Assembly: GCA_020744225.1 (NCBI GenBank)
Contig: JAGMWG010000003.1
Coordinates: 682,001 to 746,000, forward strand
Direction: 5' to 3'
Length of the DNA: 64,000 nt
Origin: Paraphoma chrysanthemicola
Lineage: Eukaryota; Ascomycota; Dothideomycetes; Pleosporales; Phaeosphaeriaceae
Every line of letters starts with the position of its first letter. The first letter of the stretch is position 1. This document shows, piece after piece, positions 11,344-22,816 of this stretch. The translations under genes were made by a program, and so were the position numbers. The notes beneath the pieces were generated by a model. The model searched no databases and was not told where the DNA came from. It worked only from the letters and a program-made list of their open reading frames with translations.

Positions 11344-11991
11344 TCGGCCCAGAGTCATTTTTCTGTCGTTTGAGAGAGAGTATGTGTATTTTGAGTTTGT
11401 TCTTGCGGTTACTGATATGGATTTGGGGCGTTGTTATGCTGCAGATGAGCACTGAAGGCTCATTGATGGATCAATTCTCCGGCTGGAAGCGCTGAGTTGG
11501 AGATGTCAGGGACTTGCGATTGTATGATAACGCAGCGGGGCATTGTGCATTTCCCTGGAGTTCAGCATACTGCTGTTCCAGCACAGGGTGCGGTGAACAG
11601 TCGTAGCGAAACACTTCAAATTGAGGTACTCATCAGATTTTCACATGATCGCTCAATTGCCGATTGTCTTTCGCATCCTAGTCTAAGGCAAATGTTGCCG
11701 CATCAATCAGACAACTGCTGTGCCGTCCGAAGTCAAAGAGGGGTGCAGATAAGGTTCCACGGTACTGGCTCGGGCCGGCCCTTGTAGCGCAAATGCTATT
11801 CACTCAACGAGAAACAACAAAGATGAGTGGCCGGTGCAGAATCTCAGAGCTTTGCTGTAGTGAGAAGACGCCGCTTATCTTCGCTCTTTCTCACACTACA
11901 GTGTTGACAATCTATCACCATACCTTCACAACGTCAATGTCGCTTAAGAGATATTACTCTCACCCACAAGCTCACACTACCCACTCCGAGC
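11344..11991. other. Intergenic, no gene recognised
   Basis: Between two unrecognised plus-strand genes. Small overlapping frames only; the final ~100 bp is C/T- and CA-rich, as a promoter. Confidence 0.45.
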
Positions 11992-12939
11992 ATGCCGTTC
12001 AAGTCTTTCAAACGCATCTTCACGCGGCGACGCATAGCGGAGTCGCACGAACCACACTCTTTAGACCGGAGCCAGCATCAAGCCGAAATTTCCAGGACAA
12101 ACAGAGAGCGCATCGACTCTGTGGGTAGCTGCGAGTCGTCCTGCAGCGAAACATCCTGTATTGAGACTGTCGGCGAACACAACTTGCTGGCCTGTCTTCC
12201 CCATACGATGGTCACATCCAACCTCGCGGACAAGGACCGAAACTACCGCCTTGCCTTTAGTCACTTTCTAGCGGAAGACCCCGGCATTGCAGTATTCTCC
12301 AAGTCTCAAGATGCAGCAGTTCCGACAGCATGGCGGCATAGTCGATCATGGCGCACATGGGTGGGCAATATTTGCCACGGTGTGCGAAAAGGTTACATCC
12401 GCTTCCGGCCTTGTGATATATGGGTGATCGTTGGTTCTCGATGGCAGTACAAAATCTCTTCTCGAGCCATCCGTTACTGGAGTGCTACCGCCGGATTGTT
12501 ACTCGTCGATTGGAACACCATGTACGACGATTACTTCGCACAAGAGCGCAAAAAGAAGAACAAGAAAAGAACGCACGACATCGTGAAGAAGTTTCGTAGA
12601 CTTGAAAAGAAGACACTGATAAATGAGACTGGAGCGCTCTGGAATTCATACGGGGACTGGGATATTTGTGCCCCGACTGCTGCAGATGTCGCACTTGCGT
12701 GCCGGTACGAGGGCCAAGGGTTCGAACGGGGATTGGCGCCACTGTACAACGGCATCGGCATTCGAGAGGTCAGATCGCTGGTGAAGCAGTTGAGAAACGC
12801 TTTAAGAAAAGAACTTGGTCGGCGCATTGCACAGAAAAAGCAGCTGTGGCGATATGGACGGAAGCCAGGCTCGAGGGGTGGCAGGTCTCGCTCTGGTTCG
12901 GGATCCTCTCGTGGTTCACGAGGCTCTCTGAGAGGTTGA
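11992..12939 (+). CDS. Unrecognised basic protein, 315 residues
   Basis: Single-exon frame beginning MPFKSFKRIFTRRRIAES. The N-terminus is basic, followed by a Ser/Cys-rich patch, a Trp-rich middle (RSWRTWVGNICHGVRKGYIR) and a Lys/Arg-rich segment (QERKKKNKKRTHDIVKKFRR). It ends in an Arg/Gly/Ser tail (SRGGRSRSGSGSSRGSRGS) resembling RGG/RS RNA-binding tails. No known domain identified; probably a lineage-restricted gene. Confidence 0.6.
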   Translation: MPFKSFKRIFTRRRIAESHEPHSLDRSQHQAEISRTNRERIDSVGSCESSCSETSCIETVGEHNLLACLPHTMVTSNLADKDRNYRLAFSHFLAEDPGIAVFSKSQDAAVPTAWRHSRSWRTWVGNICHGVRKGYIRFRPCDIWVIVGSRWQYKISSRAIRYWSATAGLLLVDWNTMYDDYFAQERKKKNKKRTHDIVKKFRRLEKKTLINETGALWNSYGDWDICAPTAADVALACRYEGQGFERGLAPLYNGIGIREVRSLVKQLRNALRKELGRRIAQKKQLWRYGRKPGSRGGRSRSGSGSSRGSRGSLRG

Positions 12940-13161
12940 GCTATACATAGGTCATCCGAATACAAGCATGGACTGCCCTACAATGTAACGATGGTTGACT
13001 GTGATGTGATGAGGGGTGTTGTATTCGGAACGCGCGACGCGTTGATGTCATGCAGCCCTACCCGTCTTGGCGCCAAAAAAGTTCCCTGGCCCCACCGCGC
13101 ATCCCCACGTTTTCACAAACTTTAACAAGTCACTTTTCCAACACTTCACCAATTTTGCACC

Positions 13162-14017
13162 ATGTCTGTCTGTGTCGCATGCAACAAGCCGCTCGAGGTG
13201 GAGATTGAGGCCGACGAGGAGGAAGATTACGATACCGGTGCGTCATCCTCCGGGAAAGCGCCCGCAGCTGCACCAGAAACCGTGCCCGACGATGTCTTTC
13301 TGCAGTGTGGATGTCACTTCCACTGGTAAGTGAGAGGCCATGATCCAGTAGGACAACAATAACATTACAACCAGGGATTGCCTCCTCGAAGCCTACCAAA
13401 TAACAGAATGCCCAAGCTGTGGCAAGACCATATCCTCCAACTCGCCGACGGGCAGCCAACAAGTCCTCGTCACGATGAAGAATGAAGGCGGTGTACAAGA
13501 AGACCTCGACATCCTACCCCTGCTCTCGGAAGAAACCTACCTCAAAGCATACCCTGAAGACCGAAAATGTCGCGCCTTCCTCGAATTCTGCCGCGAAGGC
13601 GACTATAGAGCGATCGTCGGCATGCTACAAGACGATGAAGTCGAGGAGGACGACGATGATGAAGACGAGGAGATGGCGGACAGCGATGAGCCCAACAAAG
13701 AGGTCGGAATCGACAGAATGCTGAGGTATCAAGATCCTATTGGCGAGATGCAGTCTGGGCTGCACGCGGCGGTACAAGCGCAGAGCAGAGAGGTCGCATG
13801 GCTGCTGCTGCTCCTGGCAAGCAATCTGAGCCTCATGGAGTTCCCACCGCTTGTATTTCAAGAGGCAGAGGCAATGGGCATAATGAGGGGCTTGACTGAG
13901 GACAAGGTGGATATCCGAAGCCTGAGAGATGCGAACGGCAAGACAGCTGAAGATCTGGCGAACGAAGTGGGTGGAGTATGGGTCGGATGGACTGGCAATG
14001 GCCGGTTAGCGATATGA
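13162..14017 (+). CDS. RING-like zinc-finger protein with acidic segment
   Basis: 268 residues from exons 13162-13325 and 13375-14017; the 49-bp intron (GTAAGT...CCAG) splits the Trp codon of the finger. N-terminal cysteines CVACNKPLEV and, across the intron, FLQCGCHFHWDCLLEAY followed by CPSCGK give a C-x2-C...C-x-C-x-H-x2-C...C-x2-C array, consistent with a RING-type finger and hence possible ubiquitin ligase activity. A run of Asp/Glu (EVEEDDDDEDEEMADSDE) follows, then helices of ankyrin-like character (GLHAAVQAQSREVAWLLLLLA and RDANGKTAEDLANEVG). Partner and substrate unknown. Confidence 0.75.
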
Positions 14018-14106
14018 GGGCGACAATGTTTTCGGCATCTGAAGATTAGCTCGCATAGTCGGTCTGGTGAGTTCCTGAGCACTGCCAGAAGCATTTCCGC
14101 CGGAGC

Positions 14107-14313
14107 CTACAGAAGTCCCGCTGTCATGCGATGATGGTGACCTGGGTACCTCGATCGAGGGCGCGTGGCTCGATGTTCTGGGCCAAATTGAAGGTATTCA
14201 CTGTCACCGATTCGGATTCTTAGTCCTGTTCGGCCGCCATAGACGATCAGGGGCAGTATGACCAACACCATCAGACCTGTGTAGAACAATAGAATCAATA
14301 GCTCTTCAGCCAC
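14107..14313 (-). CDS. Possible small single-pass membrane protein
   Basis: 68-residue frame with an N-terminal hydrophobic helix (LLILLFYTGLMVLVILPLIV) after MAEE, then a basic tail. Its composition is protein-like, but no family is recognised and only 89 bp separate it from the convergent RING gene. It may be spurious. Confidence 0.35.
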   Translation of the reverse strand: MAEELLILLFYTGLMVLVILPLIVYGGRTGLRIRIGDSEYLQFGPEHRATRPRSRYPGHHHRMTAGLL

Positions 14314-14912
14314 TTTCTCTTCTCATCAATCAACTTCGCTCACTAGTGAAAGTCCCCCATACAGTATTTCACTGCAAGGGATTCCCACCCACGCGGGCTT
14401 TTGTCGCCTCGTTGGCAGAGAGCAGCCCTGACTCTGTCGCGTTACGACTCGCCCTAAGCACCGGCGGCCCGGAACTTCTCTGCACTGTCCGCACACTGCT
14501 TAAGATACACCCCGAACACGCAGGTTCACCAGAGCTTGAGCATTAAAGCTGAGACACTAGGATCAACCGCGGCAAAGGCCTTGTGAGATTCGCAAGGATG
14601 GTGCACTGAGACAGAGCGACAGGCGAGCAAAGAGGAATCGGGACCAGACGGCCTCTAGGAAAAGCGTGTGGGTTGCAAAAGTGAGGATCGTCCAAAAGAA
14701 AGTGAAGAGAAAAGCAAGGTTCGCGTGCGGCTTATGCTGGAGTTGGTGAGCTGGTGGCATGAGCACCCGAGCGAACCTTCGAAGGTCAAGAAAACGCCAC
14801 GTGACACGCGTCTTAGCGCGTTTCCAGTCGCGTTATCGTCATTGCAACTCACTGCGCAGAGATCACGACCACGCTCATTCTAGTCTTGAATTTGCACTTC
14901 TACAGTCTCGTA
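14314..14912. other. Intergenic / SUB1 promoter
   Basis: No gene seen. The last 130 bp before the SUB1 start contain CACGTGAC at about 14799 and a C/T-rich leader. Confidence 0.45.
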
Positions 14913-15544
14913 ATGGCTGGCTTCAAACGCGGAGGATTTCGAGGAGGCGGTGGGGGCGCATACAAGAAGGGCTACGCAAAGAAGCGCGCGGGCTCAGATG
15001 ATGAGGATAGCGCACCGCGCACCAGCAAGAAGTCACGCGGCGATGAAGACGAAGAAGCAGACTCAACGCCAGTGGTGCCGGAGATCAAGACTGATGAAGA
15101 CGGGAACAAGTATTGCCCTGTAAGGAAAATGCTGGTTTACCGAGACATATTGCATGCTAAATGGTACTCAAGCTTAAAGCGAATGGTATGCGACGCGTTA
15201 CCGTGTCCGACTTCAAAGGACAAACCTTTGTTAACATACGGGAATACTACACAACGGATGGTGGCGATCTGAAGCCAGGAAAAAAGGTGAGCATCGCTTC
15301 TAGCCGAGCTTGCTCTCTCTCTAACAGCTGACAGGGAATCTCGTTGAACATCGAACAATACAACGCTCTCCTCGCGTCCATACCGCTCATCGAGTCAATG
15401 CTCACCGAGAAGGAGGTCGACGTAGTAAGACCAGACTACGAAGCCGACCTGAACGCTACGGCAACGACATCGAAGGACACAGCTGAGAGTGGAGATGTTC
15501 ATGATGCAGTAAGCAAAAGCGACGACGATGAGGATGATGAATGA
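14913..15544 (+). CDS. SUB1: Transcriptional coactivator PC4/SUB1
   Basis: Nuclear single-stranded-DNA-binding coactivator that assists RNA polymerase II initiation and DNA repair. Exons 14913-15119, 15173-15286 and 15335-15544 give 176 residues. The N-terminus is Gly/Arg-rich (FKRGGFRGGGGGAYKKGYAK) and then acidic/basic. The PC4 domain spans the introns: GNKYCPLKANGMRRVTVSDF, then TFVNIREYYTTDGGDLKPGK and GISLNIEQYNALLASIP, matching the family beta-sheet and helix. The C-terminus is acidic, as in other filamentous fungi. All introns are about 50 bp. Confidence 0.92.
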
Positions 15545-16547
15545 AGCATGTACACAAGCAATTGGGCGATCATCTGGCGCATAGGCGGAGACATTGTACA
15601 ATACAGGGCATCTTCTTGGGCTATCATCTGGGAGACATGGGACAGAGCATGCCTGCGCTCTGCTATTCGAGTGGTGGGCGGCTCACATGTCTCAATCACT
15701 ACGCACTAGCAAATAACGGGACATTTTGCTCAAAGCATGACAATCGCAATATCCAACATCGTAAACTCTATTGTTATTCCCAAGCCACGTCGAACGTGTT
15801 GTCAGGATGCATTCGTGCACACTGCGCGTTCGGTGCTTCCCATATTCCCTTCTTCTAACCCACCACGCCATTGACTATCGGCGGTTTCGCCTAGGCCTAA
15901 CCTGAGTACAGAATTAATCGTGCTTGTTTTGACTCCAGCAAGTGCTTTGCATGATGAAATTATTCAACAAATGGACGGCTGCAGGGAGCATACTTTGTTA
16001 GGAAAGGGGCAGATAAGCCAGCCACTCAAAAGTGTCCTTGACAGCGACAGCAACCCAACAGCTTAGATCTAAACCTCTACCAAGGCGCGTGTACATTGAC
16101 AGTGCCCTGGCCTCTATATTCTGTATCCCTTGAAAGGTCCATTCCCAGGTGGTGTCGCGCTGCATTGCTAAAAGCTGTCAAGAAGCGATGTTCTTGTCCG
16201 CGGCTTGTCTATCGTTTGCAGCCTTCCACCCACTCAGCACCCACCTCAGGAGGCCTGCACTACGGCCAAAATCTACGCCAGGCGGTGTCTCTAGGTTTTC
16301 GCATTTAGTCCCGCGCTTTCCAACGAGTGGAAGACCCAAAATGTGACAAAGGAACCACTGTGGTCGGTCCAGCCGGAACTTTGGTGTTCTTCGTTAGCGC
16401 CGCACTAAGGTCACTAGCGTGCGTAGCGCCAGGATCCGCAGTAGCTTTCAGAACCAAGTCCGAGTTTTCATCAAGTCCCCGCTCTAGCAGTAGGATATAT
16501 GTGTTGTAAAACCACAACTTCTTCATTAACACCCATTACTCGAAAGA
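15545..16547. other. Intergenic, no gene recognised
   Basis: Between SUB1 and the tRNA-Phe gene. Only short shadow frames; no repeats noted. Confidence 0.45.
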
Positions 16548-16685
16548 GTCTCCTTAGCTCAATTGGGAGAGCGCCAGACTGAAGTCTTCGGTCATTAAAT
16601 CTGGAGGTATCGTGTAAGTGTAACCAGCTTCCGCGGCCTCCCGCATGAGTCTAACACCACCAAGGTTCGATCCACGAAGGGGACA
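16548..16685 (+). tRNA. tRNA-Phe (GAA) with two introns, one in the T arm
   Basis: Acceptor stem GTCTCCT (16548-16554) pairs with AGGGGAC (16678-16684, one G-U), discriminator A at 16685. The D arm GCTC/GAGC and A box TAGCTCAATTGG are intact. Anticodon stem CCAGA/TCTGG encloses CTGAAG, giving anticodon GAA at 16581-16583. Intron 1 (16585-16598, 14 nt) lies at the canonical 37/38 site and contains TTC complementary to the anticodon. The T arm is split: TCGT(G) at 16610-16614 and GTTCGATCCACGA at 16665-16677. The 51-bp insertion 16614-16664 begins GTAAGT, has CTAAC at 16651 and ends AAG. Excising both gives exactly 73 nt with a perfect 5-bp T stem TCGTG/CACGA. A TTTTTT run at 16727-16732 could terminate Pol III. 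Position 48 is A, slightly unusual. Confidence 0.85.
16614..16664 (+). other. Spliceosomal-like intron within tRNA T arm
   Basis: 51 bp with GTAAGT donor, CTAAC branch-like site with its A 10 nt before the final AG, exactly like nearby mRNA introns. Its last G keeps a GGTTCGATCC B-box in the unspliced gene, so Pol III transcription could survive the insertion. Confidence 0.7.
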
Positions 16686-17612
16686 TTTCACCTCGTGCCT
16701 GGCTTGCCAGGATCACTCGAAATTACTTTTTTGCTCTTGCAAAGACCTTTTCCCAAAGTTTTTTTTGTGCGTACGGACCCAATAGGTATATGCACATGGC
16801 ACCTACTAGTAGTGGATTGGAACAAATCTACACTTTTGCAGCTTGATTAACACTACTCGACGGGCTCAGTAAAGATGAGCACGATTAGCAGTACTGCTTG
16901 GAGCATTCGTTAGCTTCAGTTGACACAGGGACCACGCTTTTGTTCTCCAGTTATCAGCTAAACTCTACCATCGACGTAGGCCCAACGCGTATTCGCGGCA
17001 TTTGTCACAATTCGGTACAAAGTTCATTCAATCCGACGCGTAGAATTATGTCCTTCTTAAAATGAAAATACAACGTTTCTTTGTTATGCCTGTGGCAGTC
17101 TTTGTGTGCAGGCGTATCGAGGAACGGGTCTCTGGAGGAGCTTGGAAAGTCGGAAGTAAGAGCGTAGTGGCCAGCGCAACTTCAGCATTGCGACGCTCGC
17201 ACAACACTTCAGGTATGGATCTAACTTGTTTAGTGAAGTAAAGGCATCCAGCCCTCCTTGTAAGTCAGATTTGGACCAGCACATTCGCAGCTTTTTGGTG
17301 TTTATCGGCATCGAGGATGCAATGCATATTTCTGAACTCCCACTCTCCACGAGAGCGGGTGTGCTAATGGCTGATGAACGGCTGGTGACATCATACTCTT
17401 ATACACTTCGAGTCGCCGAATTCGACAACTCCATGCAATTTGATGCCGACTCCTCATTTCTCAACACATCATTTCCTGATTCGGGTATTATGGTTTTCAA
17501 TAGACGGAACACTCTCCGCACGTCATGTATTTGAAGTAGTTGGGCCGATGCAGCACACCCACACCATTCTACAGGATCTACGTGGCAGCGTGCAGCATCG
17601 CTCCAAGGCACC
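16686..17612. other. Intergenic between tRNA-Phe and transporter
   Basis: Contains the T-run at 16727-16732 as a possible Pol III terminator. Otherwise no gene recognised. Confidence 0.45.
16727..16732 (+). terminator. Possible Pol III terminator of tRNA-Phe
   Basis: First run of at least four T after the tRNA 3' end, about 41 bp downstream. Confidence 0.5.
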
Positions 17613-19322
17613 ATGTTCGCGGAACTCAAAGTCAATCCATATAACCTTAGTGTAGTTGTCTTCGTCGCGCTAGGTACCATATCTACGGCGTATGGACTAG
17701 CAATCATCGGTAGTACTGTCGGTCAGCCGAACTTCTATACTTACTTCAACTTGGCTACTGCTGGCGAGCCTGGTGAGCGTTGCGCTGACGCCGCATTCAT
17801 GTTGCGGTGTGCGACTGACTCCTCTTTAGGATATGACTACACAACTAACATCATCGGCGCTCTCAACGGCGTCAATAGTGCGGGCGCCGTTTTCGGATGT
17901 CTGTTCAATGCGTGGACCTGCGAGAAATATTCGCGCAAATACAGCATGATGCTTGGATCCGTAATACTGATACTGGGCGGAGCACTTTGTGCAGGCGCTT
18001 ACGATATGGCCATGTTCCTGGTCGGTCGCTTGATCGCTGGCTGGGGATCTGGTATGCTGGCTTGCGCAGTTCCCATGTACCAGGCTGAGATCTCGACACC
18101 ACAAACTCGCGGCGCGATGGTGTGCACTACCGGCGTGGCATACGCTTTGGGATATACCCTCGCAGGATGGCTAGGCTTCGCATGCTTCTTCCTGCCCGCG
18201 GATTCTCCACACGCACAGTTTGCTTGGCGCTTCCCGTTGGCGTTCCAATGCGTCTTTCCTCTCATGGTTCTCATGGGCTGGGGTTTCATTCCGTTCTCAC
18301 CGAGGTGGCTGCTACAGCAAGATAGGCGGGACGATGCATTCGACGTGGTTTGCCGTTTACATCGGACACCCGAAGATCCAGACAACATCAAAGCGAAGGA
18401 AGAGTTGTTATTGATGGAGAAGCAATTCGAGCTCGACAAGTCTCTCAGCGTTCGACGATTCGAGCTCTTCCGGACTCCGGCAAATCGACGACGTGCACTG
18501 GTCGGCACTCTGATGTTGTGGGGCCATCAGTTTTTGGGCATTTTCGTGCTGACCAACTATGGTGTACTCATATACGCGTCGCTTGGCTTGACTGGATATG
18601 TCCCTCTCCTGCTGAATGCATGCTGGACGAGCTTCACAATCATCGGCAACATCTGGACTGCTTTCTACATCGATCGATTCGGGAGACGAACGTTCCTTCT
18701 TATCGGAAGCATAGGGTGCACAACTTGCGTTATCTTCCTGTGTGCGCTTACGGCTGAGTACCTCAATACCGACAATGTAGCGGGCCTGAGGGCTGCCGTA
18801 TTCTTCATCTTCTTCTACATCTTCTGGTGGTGCTTCTTTCTCGATGCGTGAGTATAGCGCTATTGTGGGAACCGCCGGGGCTGACACCAAATTAGCACAC
18901 AGTACGTGTACATCGCAGAGATCTTTCCCAACCATCTGCGGCCCCAAGGTGTGGCTCTTGGCATTTCGGCCTTCTACTTAGGTAGCGAAGTTACGCTCGT
19001 TGCTGCTCCGATCGCCCTGAACGAGATCGGATGGAAGTTCTACCTCGTGCTCATATGTCCTAGCGTCGTATACATTGTGTTGCTTTATCTTTTGTGAGTT
19101 ACCTTATACGAAAGATGAGCGTGCGAGAATCTAACATGTTCTAGATTCCCTGAAACGAAAGGTCGCACACTCGAAGAGATAGGCGCCCTCTTCGGGGACG
19201 AGCACATCGCGAGTCAATGGTATGGTCTGAGCGAGGCCGAGAAACAGGAAATTCGGAACGAGGCCTTGAAGATGAACGCTGGTCACGGGGAAGGAGTCGC
19301 ACTTAGAACGGAAAGAGTGTAG
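17613..19322 (+). CDS. MFS sugar transporter
   Basis: Plasma-membrane major facilitator of the sugar/inositol porter family, about 517 residues and 12 membrane helices. Exons 17613-17772, 17830-18847, 18896-19093 and 19145-19322. The first intron (57 bp, GTGAGC...CTGAC...TTTAG) is in frame and stop-free, but its removal gives the family sequence GEPGYDYTTNIIGALNGVNS, so I treat it as spliced. Other landmarks are LVGRLIAGWGSGML, SPRWLLQQDRRDDAF (PESPR region), YIDRFGRRTFLLIGS and FPETKGRTLEEIGALFGD. The usual GRR after helix 2 is replaced by EKYSRK. Substrate cannot be told. Confidence 0.9.
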
Positions 19323-20731
19323 GCGAAAGATGAATCAAGTCCAACTGGCTAGGCATGTGTTCTCGTGGCGCTGTACTGCACCTCGACAACTCCGATAGGA
19401 CACTCCTGAATGCCGTCCTGTGCTTAGGTCTGCAGTACAACCTTTATAGCGCATTAAGGGCCTCCAGGGTTTTACATTAAGACTTTCTTTGCTACTCTAG
19501 CAGCAGTCGCATTTATTTGCGCTGCCCGGAACAGAGATTACGAAGCCGGCAGATCTGTTGTCCCACCAGAGCTGCAATGGTGCTAGCAGGTGTGGGTGTG
19601 ATGAACAACGCCGCTTCGCAGAATGGCGGCCTAGCGGGTTCTCTTAGCGTCATTGCCACGGGCCGTCCCTCCCTCTCACTTGAGCCACTTCCTATCTCCC
19701 AACAATACATCATCATCAACACTGGACATCTTAACGGCAAATACAGTCGCTATTGAGAGCACCACGCCTTCGAGAACGCATGGAGCAGCGAGATCAGCAA
19801 CCCCGAGAACGGCGTTGAGACGGGTTTTTGGAAATGACATGATTCAGTAACAGTGGGGACCGGATGATATGCCTGCCTTAAGCGACAAAGCGACAACGCC
19901 ATCTGCAATCCTTTGTCCCAGGTGGATTCCCGAGCATGGCCTGTCGGCCCCTGAAGTGGTGTCAGGCCGTTTGTGATCGACCAATGGGTCAGCTTTCCTA
20001 TCGGATCATTTTCTATTCTGAAGGGACACAATCTCCCATTCGTCCCTTTCCAAGGACCAAGCAGGTTGTTGTTCCTGCATTTCCCTGCACCTTTGAGCTA
20101 TCGGCTCCACCCGACCATTTTGTCGGTATTTGCGTTCGAGCAGTTTGCAAACATGTCACGAAATGTTGGTCGTCGGTTTCAACATGCCGCAAGCGAGGGC
20201 TACGATCTTCCCCTCAATTTAGCCCGAATTGCCGCACACTTTTGCTTTTCCACCTGTCAGCTTGACTCGTGCTCACGCAGCGACTCGCTTTCGCATGCAG
20301 GTTGATATCGAATTGTCCTAGAAGATGGCCCCCACTATGGTTCTCGAGCGTTGGCGACCTCGTGGCCGGCAGTGATTGCGCGGGAACTAACTTGAACGAC
20401 ATTAGACATGCGGATAAGTACCGAGGTGCCAATTCTTGGAAGGTTCGATAGCTTCCATGCTAAGTAGTTGGGGGGCTCTACCCTGGGCAAATGCGTTCGC
20501 AAACCACGCTTCCCGCCCGAGGCGCGTCTGACAAACGAATCATCCCGCCTCAAAGAACAGTTCAGTCTGTCCTAGCCTGCTTCACCGCTTTTCGGGCATT
20601 GGACCCTTCAGATTGTGTGGTCAATTGAAATAGTGAGCCGACCCACCGGATTTTTCCAGGCACACAAGGTTTCACAAAGCCTGGTGTCTCGCAGCAACAC
20701 TTTGGAGAACGCATTCACGGATCCTGTCACC
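19323..20731. other. Intergenic, no gene recognised
   Basis: 1.4 kb between transporter and esterase. Overlapping frames of about 110 codons near 19936-20305 show no motifs and are probably chance. Confidence 0.45.
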
Positions 20732-21745
20732 ATGTCCAGCCTATCCACGTTTGGTAATTGGACATTCCATCCTCTGGTTGAGGCATTCCCGGCTACTGTT
20801 CTTCCTAACATTGCGTACTGGAATGTCTCCAATGGTACATGGGAATACCAAGTTCAGGTGTCATGGCCTTTAAACTGGACAACGAGAGATGTTGACAGCA
20901 CTGTTGAAACTCTGTAAGCTAGCCCCACACTGTGCAAAATATATCTAAGCGTTCTCATGCACGAGTACCGGGCCTTTTTGCAAGCGAAACCTTATTGACA
21001 ATGGATCAGATATGTTCTCGATGGCAACGCACTAGCTCAAACCGCCACAGAGGCATTTCGCAAGCGTCGGCCCGTCGAATTCAACCAACCTGATACAATC
21101 GTCGTGAGCATTGGGTACCCCGATCTCCAGCCGGATTCGCCGTACTCCAACGGTCGTTATTATGATTACCAGATGCCTGTTTGCGCAACTTGTCCTCCAC
21201 AACAGGATGCACCAGGCGTGCCATCCGGTGCTCAGGCCTTCATCACTTTCCTCGACACCGTGCTTCGACCTTGGGTCCATAGCTACTTCCCGAATGTTGA
21301 CTTCCATCGTGACGGCATTTATGGACACTCTTTTGGTGGTCTCTTTGTCCTCTATTCGCTGCTTGTGCGCCCTGATTTATTCGACGTTTACCTCAGCGCT
21401 TCACCGTACCTGATCTGGAATAATGAATACATCTTCGGCAACAGCAGCCCGCTCCACAACACCGTCCACTCGAATGCGACGACAAAACCCGCATTTCAGC
21501 TCAGCTATGGCAGCCTCGAGGAGTTTCCGACGAAGAGGAGGACCGAAACGCAAGAGGCTTACGAGACAAGGAGGACATTCCTCGCTTCGCTGAAGACGGA
21601 GACTCTGGCCAAACGTCTATACGACGAGCTGAAAGATAGCCCTCGCGTTAGGGACATCGAATTGCATGACTATCCTTTCAGCTACCATGCTGCCTTGGGT
21701 GGAAATGCGCTAGCTGATGGAATCGATTACTTCCTCGACTGGTAG
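20732..21745 (+). CDS. IroE-like alpha/beta-hydrolase (possible siderophore esterase)
   Basis: 305 residues from exons 20732-20913 and 21010-21745 (96-bp intron). Belongs to the putative esterase family (PF00756), IroE/BesA branch: LYVLDGNALAQTATEAF near the start of the core, IVVSIGYPDLQPDSPY, the nucleophile elbow GHSFGG (Ser), LFDVYLSASPYLIWNN, and a C-terminal HDYPFSYHAAL supplying the probable catalytic His. Fungal members include the intracellular triacetylfusarinine esterase EstB, so release of iron from a siderophore is plausible but inferred. There is no obvious signal peptide, consistent with a cytosolic enzyme. An upstream in-frame ATG at 20615 exists but lies in poorer context. 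No siderophore synthetase is in the window. Confidence 0.8.
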
Positions 21746-22816
21746 GAAAGAAGCGGTTGGTACACAAGATGTACAAAAAGGCCATATATCAATCAATGAA
21801 GAATCTAATGAGTCTGACTTGCACGTGAGGGGTGTCCCAAGGTTCGTCTCGCTTGACTAAGGGAAATTAAATGTGCAACGCGTCGTCAATCCGGATGTCG
21901 ACATCCCAACACCGTGTTTGTTGACATGAATGGGAATATGCCCGAAAGAATCTAATAGGGGTGGGCCAGGCCTATTTCGGATTTGGGATTCAGATCCTCG
22001 GTCATGTTTGGTTCTTCGTATCGCAGCCATCACCACAGTCAAAACCTGTCCTGACGGTGAAAATGTGTCGCTCAAAGGTGTGCTTGCCAGTAGAGGCTAC
22101 TTTAGATTTCACCATCAAAATTCTCTAGAATGAGGTATGCGTCGAAAAACGAAAAGTCGCAATTACCATGTCAAGTTGAGACCTCCTGGACACTGCGTCA
22201 TGAGTCAGTCGGAAGCGAACGCGGGACGGGAAGAACCGTCAGTCTGCCATGCATTCGTCAGCCGTTCTCATAACTCCCAAAATTTACCTAAAAACTTGCT
22301 TACGACAACCTTCACACCATGTAGACCCGTACTCGGTTATCAGGAGTGATCGAAACAGGTCTGTGGCATGGATCGCGGGGTTCGCCACTTGGGACGTCCT
22401 GCGGGAGACGGGAACTCCAGCTGTTAGCTTCCACTGGGGAGCAATTTCCGCCTCCGCGAAGGCATCGAACCGAAAACTTTATGGACTTTCAAGTCTAGTT
22501 GCGATCCTGGCGGCTGAAACGAACCAGCAATGGTGCTATTCTGATGCTTCAACAGCGCGGCTGAATTCCTGTCCTACGTGGCATCTCACCATTCTAACCA
22601 CGTACAACGTCGCGGCGAACGACATAATCAGGTAGATGCCTTCCGCCAGTACCAGCTATAACTATCTGTTGCGGGAGCTGATGTTCAGCGGTATTCGTCA
22701 TCTTTCGCACGACCTTTGCTGTCGCCATCTCCCGCACAGCCGCTGAAGTGTACATCCTCATCGGCACCAGGTCCCATTTTACGGCCCTTCCTCGCCCAGC
22801 ACCTGACTAAGACACC
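21746..22816. other. Intergenic, no gene recognised
   Basis: No convincing gene. Around 22450-22530 a few tRNA-like words occur on the minus strand, but they do not fold (see rejected items). Confidence 0.4.

Noticed and set aside
22440..22530. Possible tRNA-Ser-like words on the minus strand (ACTTGAAA loop, GGTTCGATGCC)
   Set aside because: No consistent acceptor or anticodon stem could be folded.
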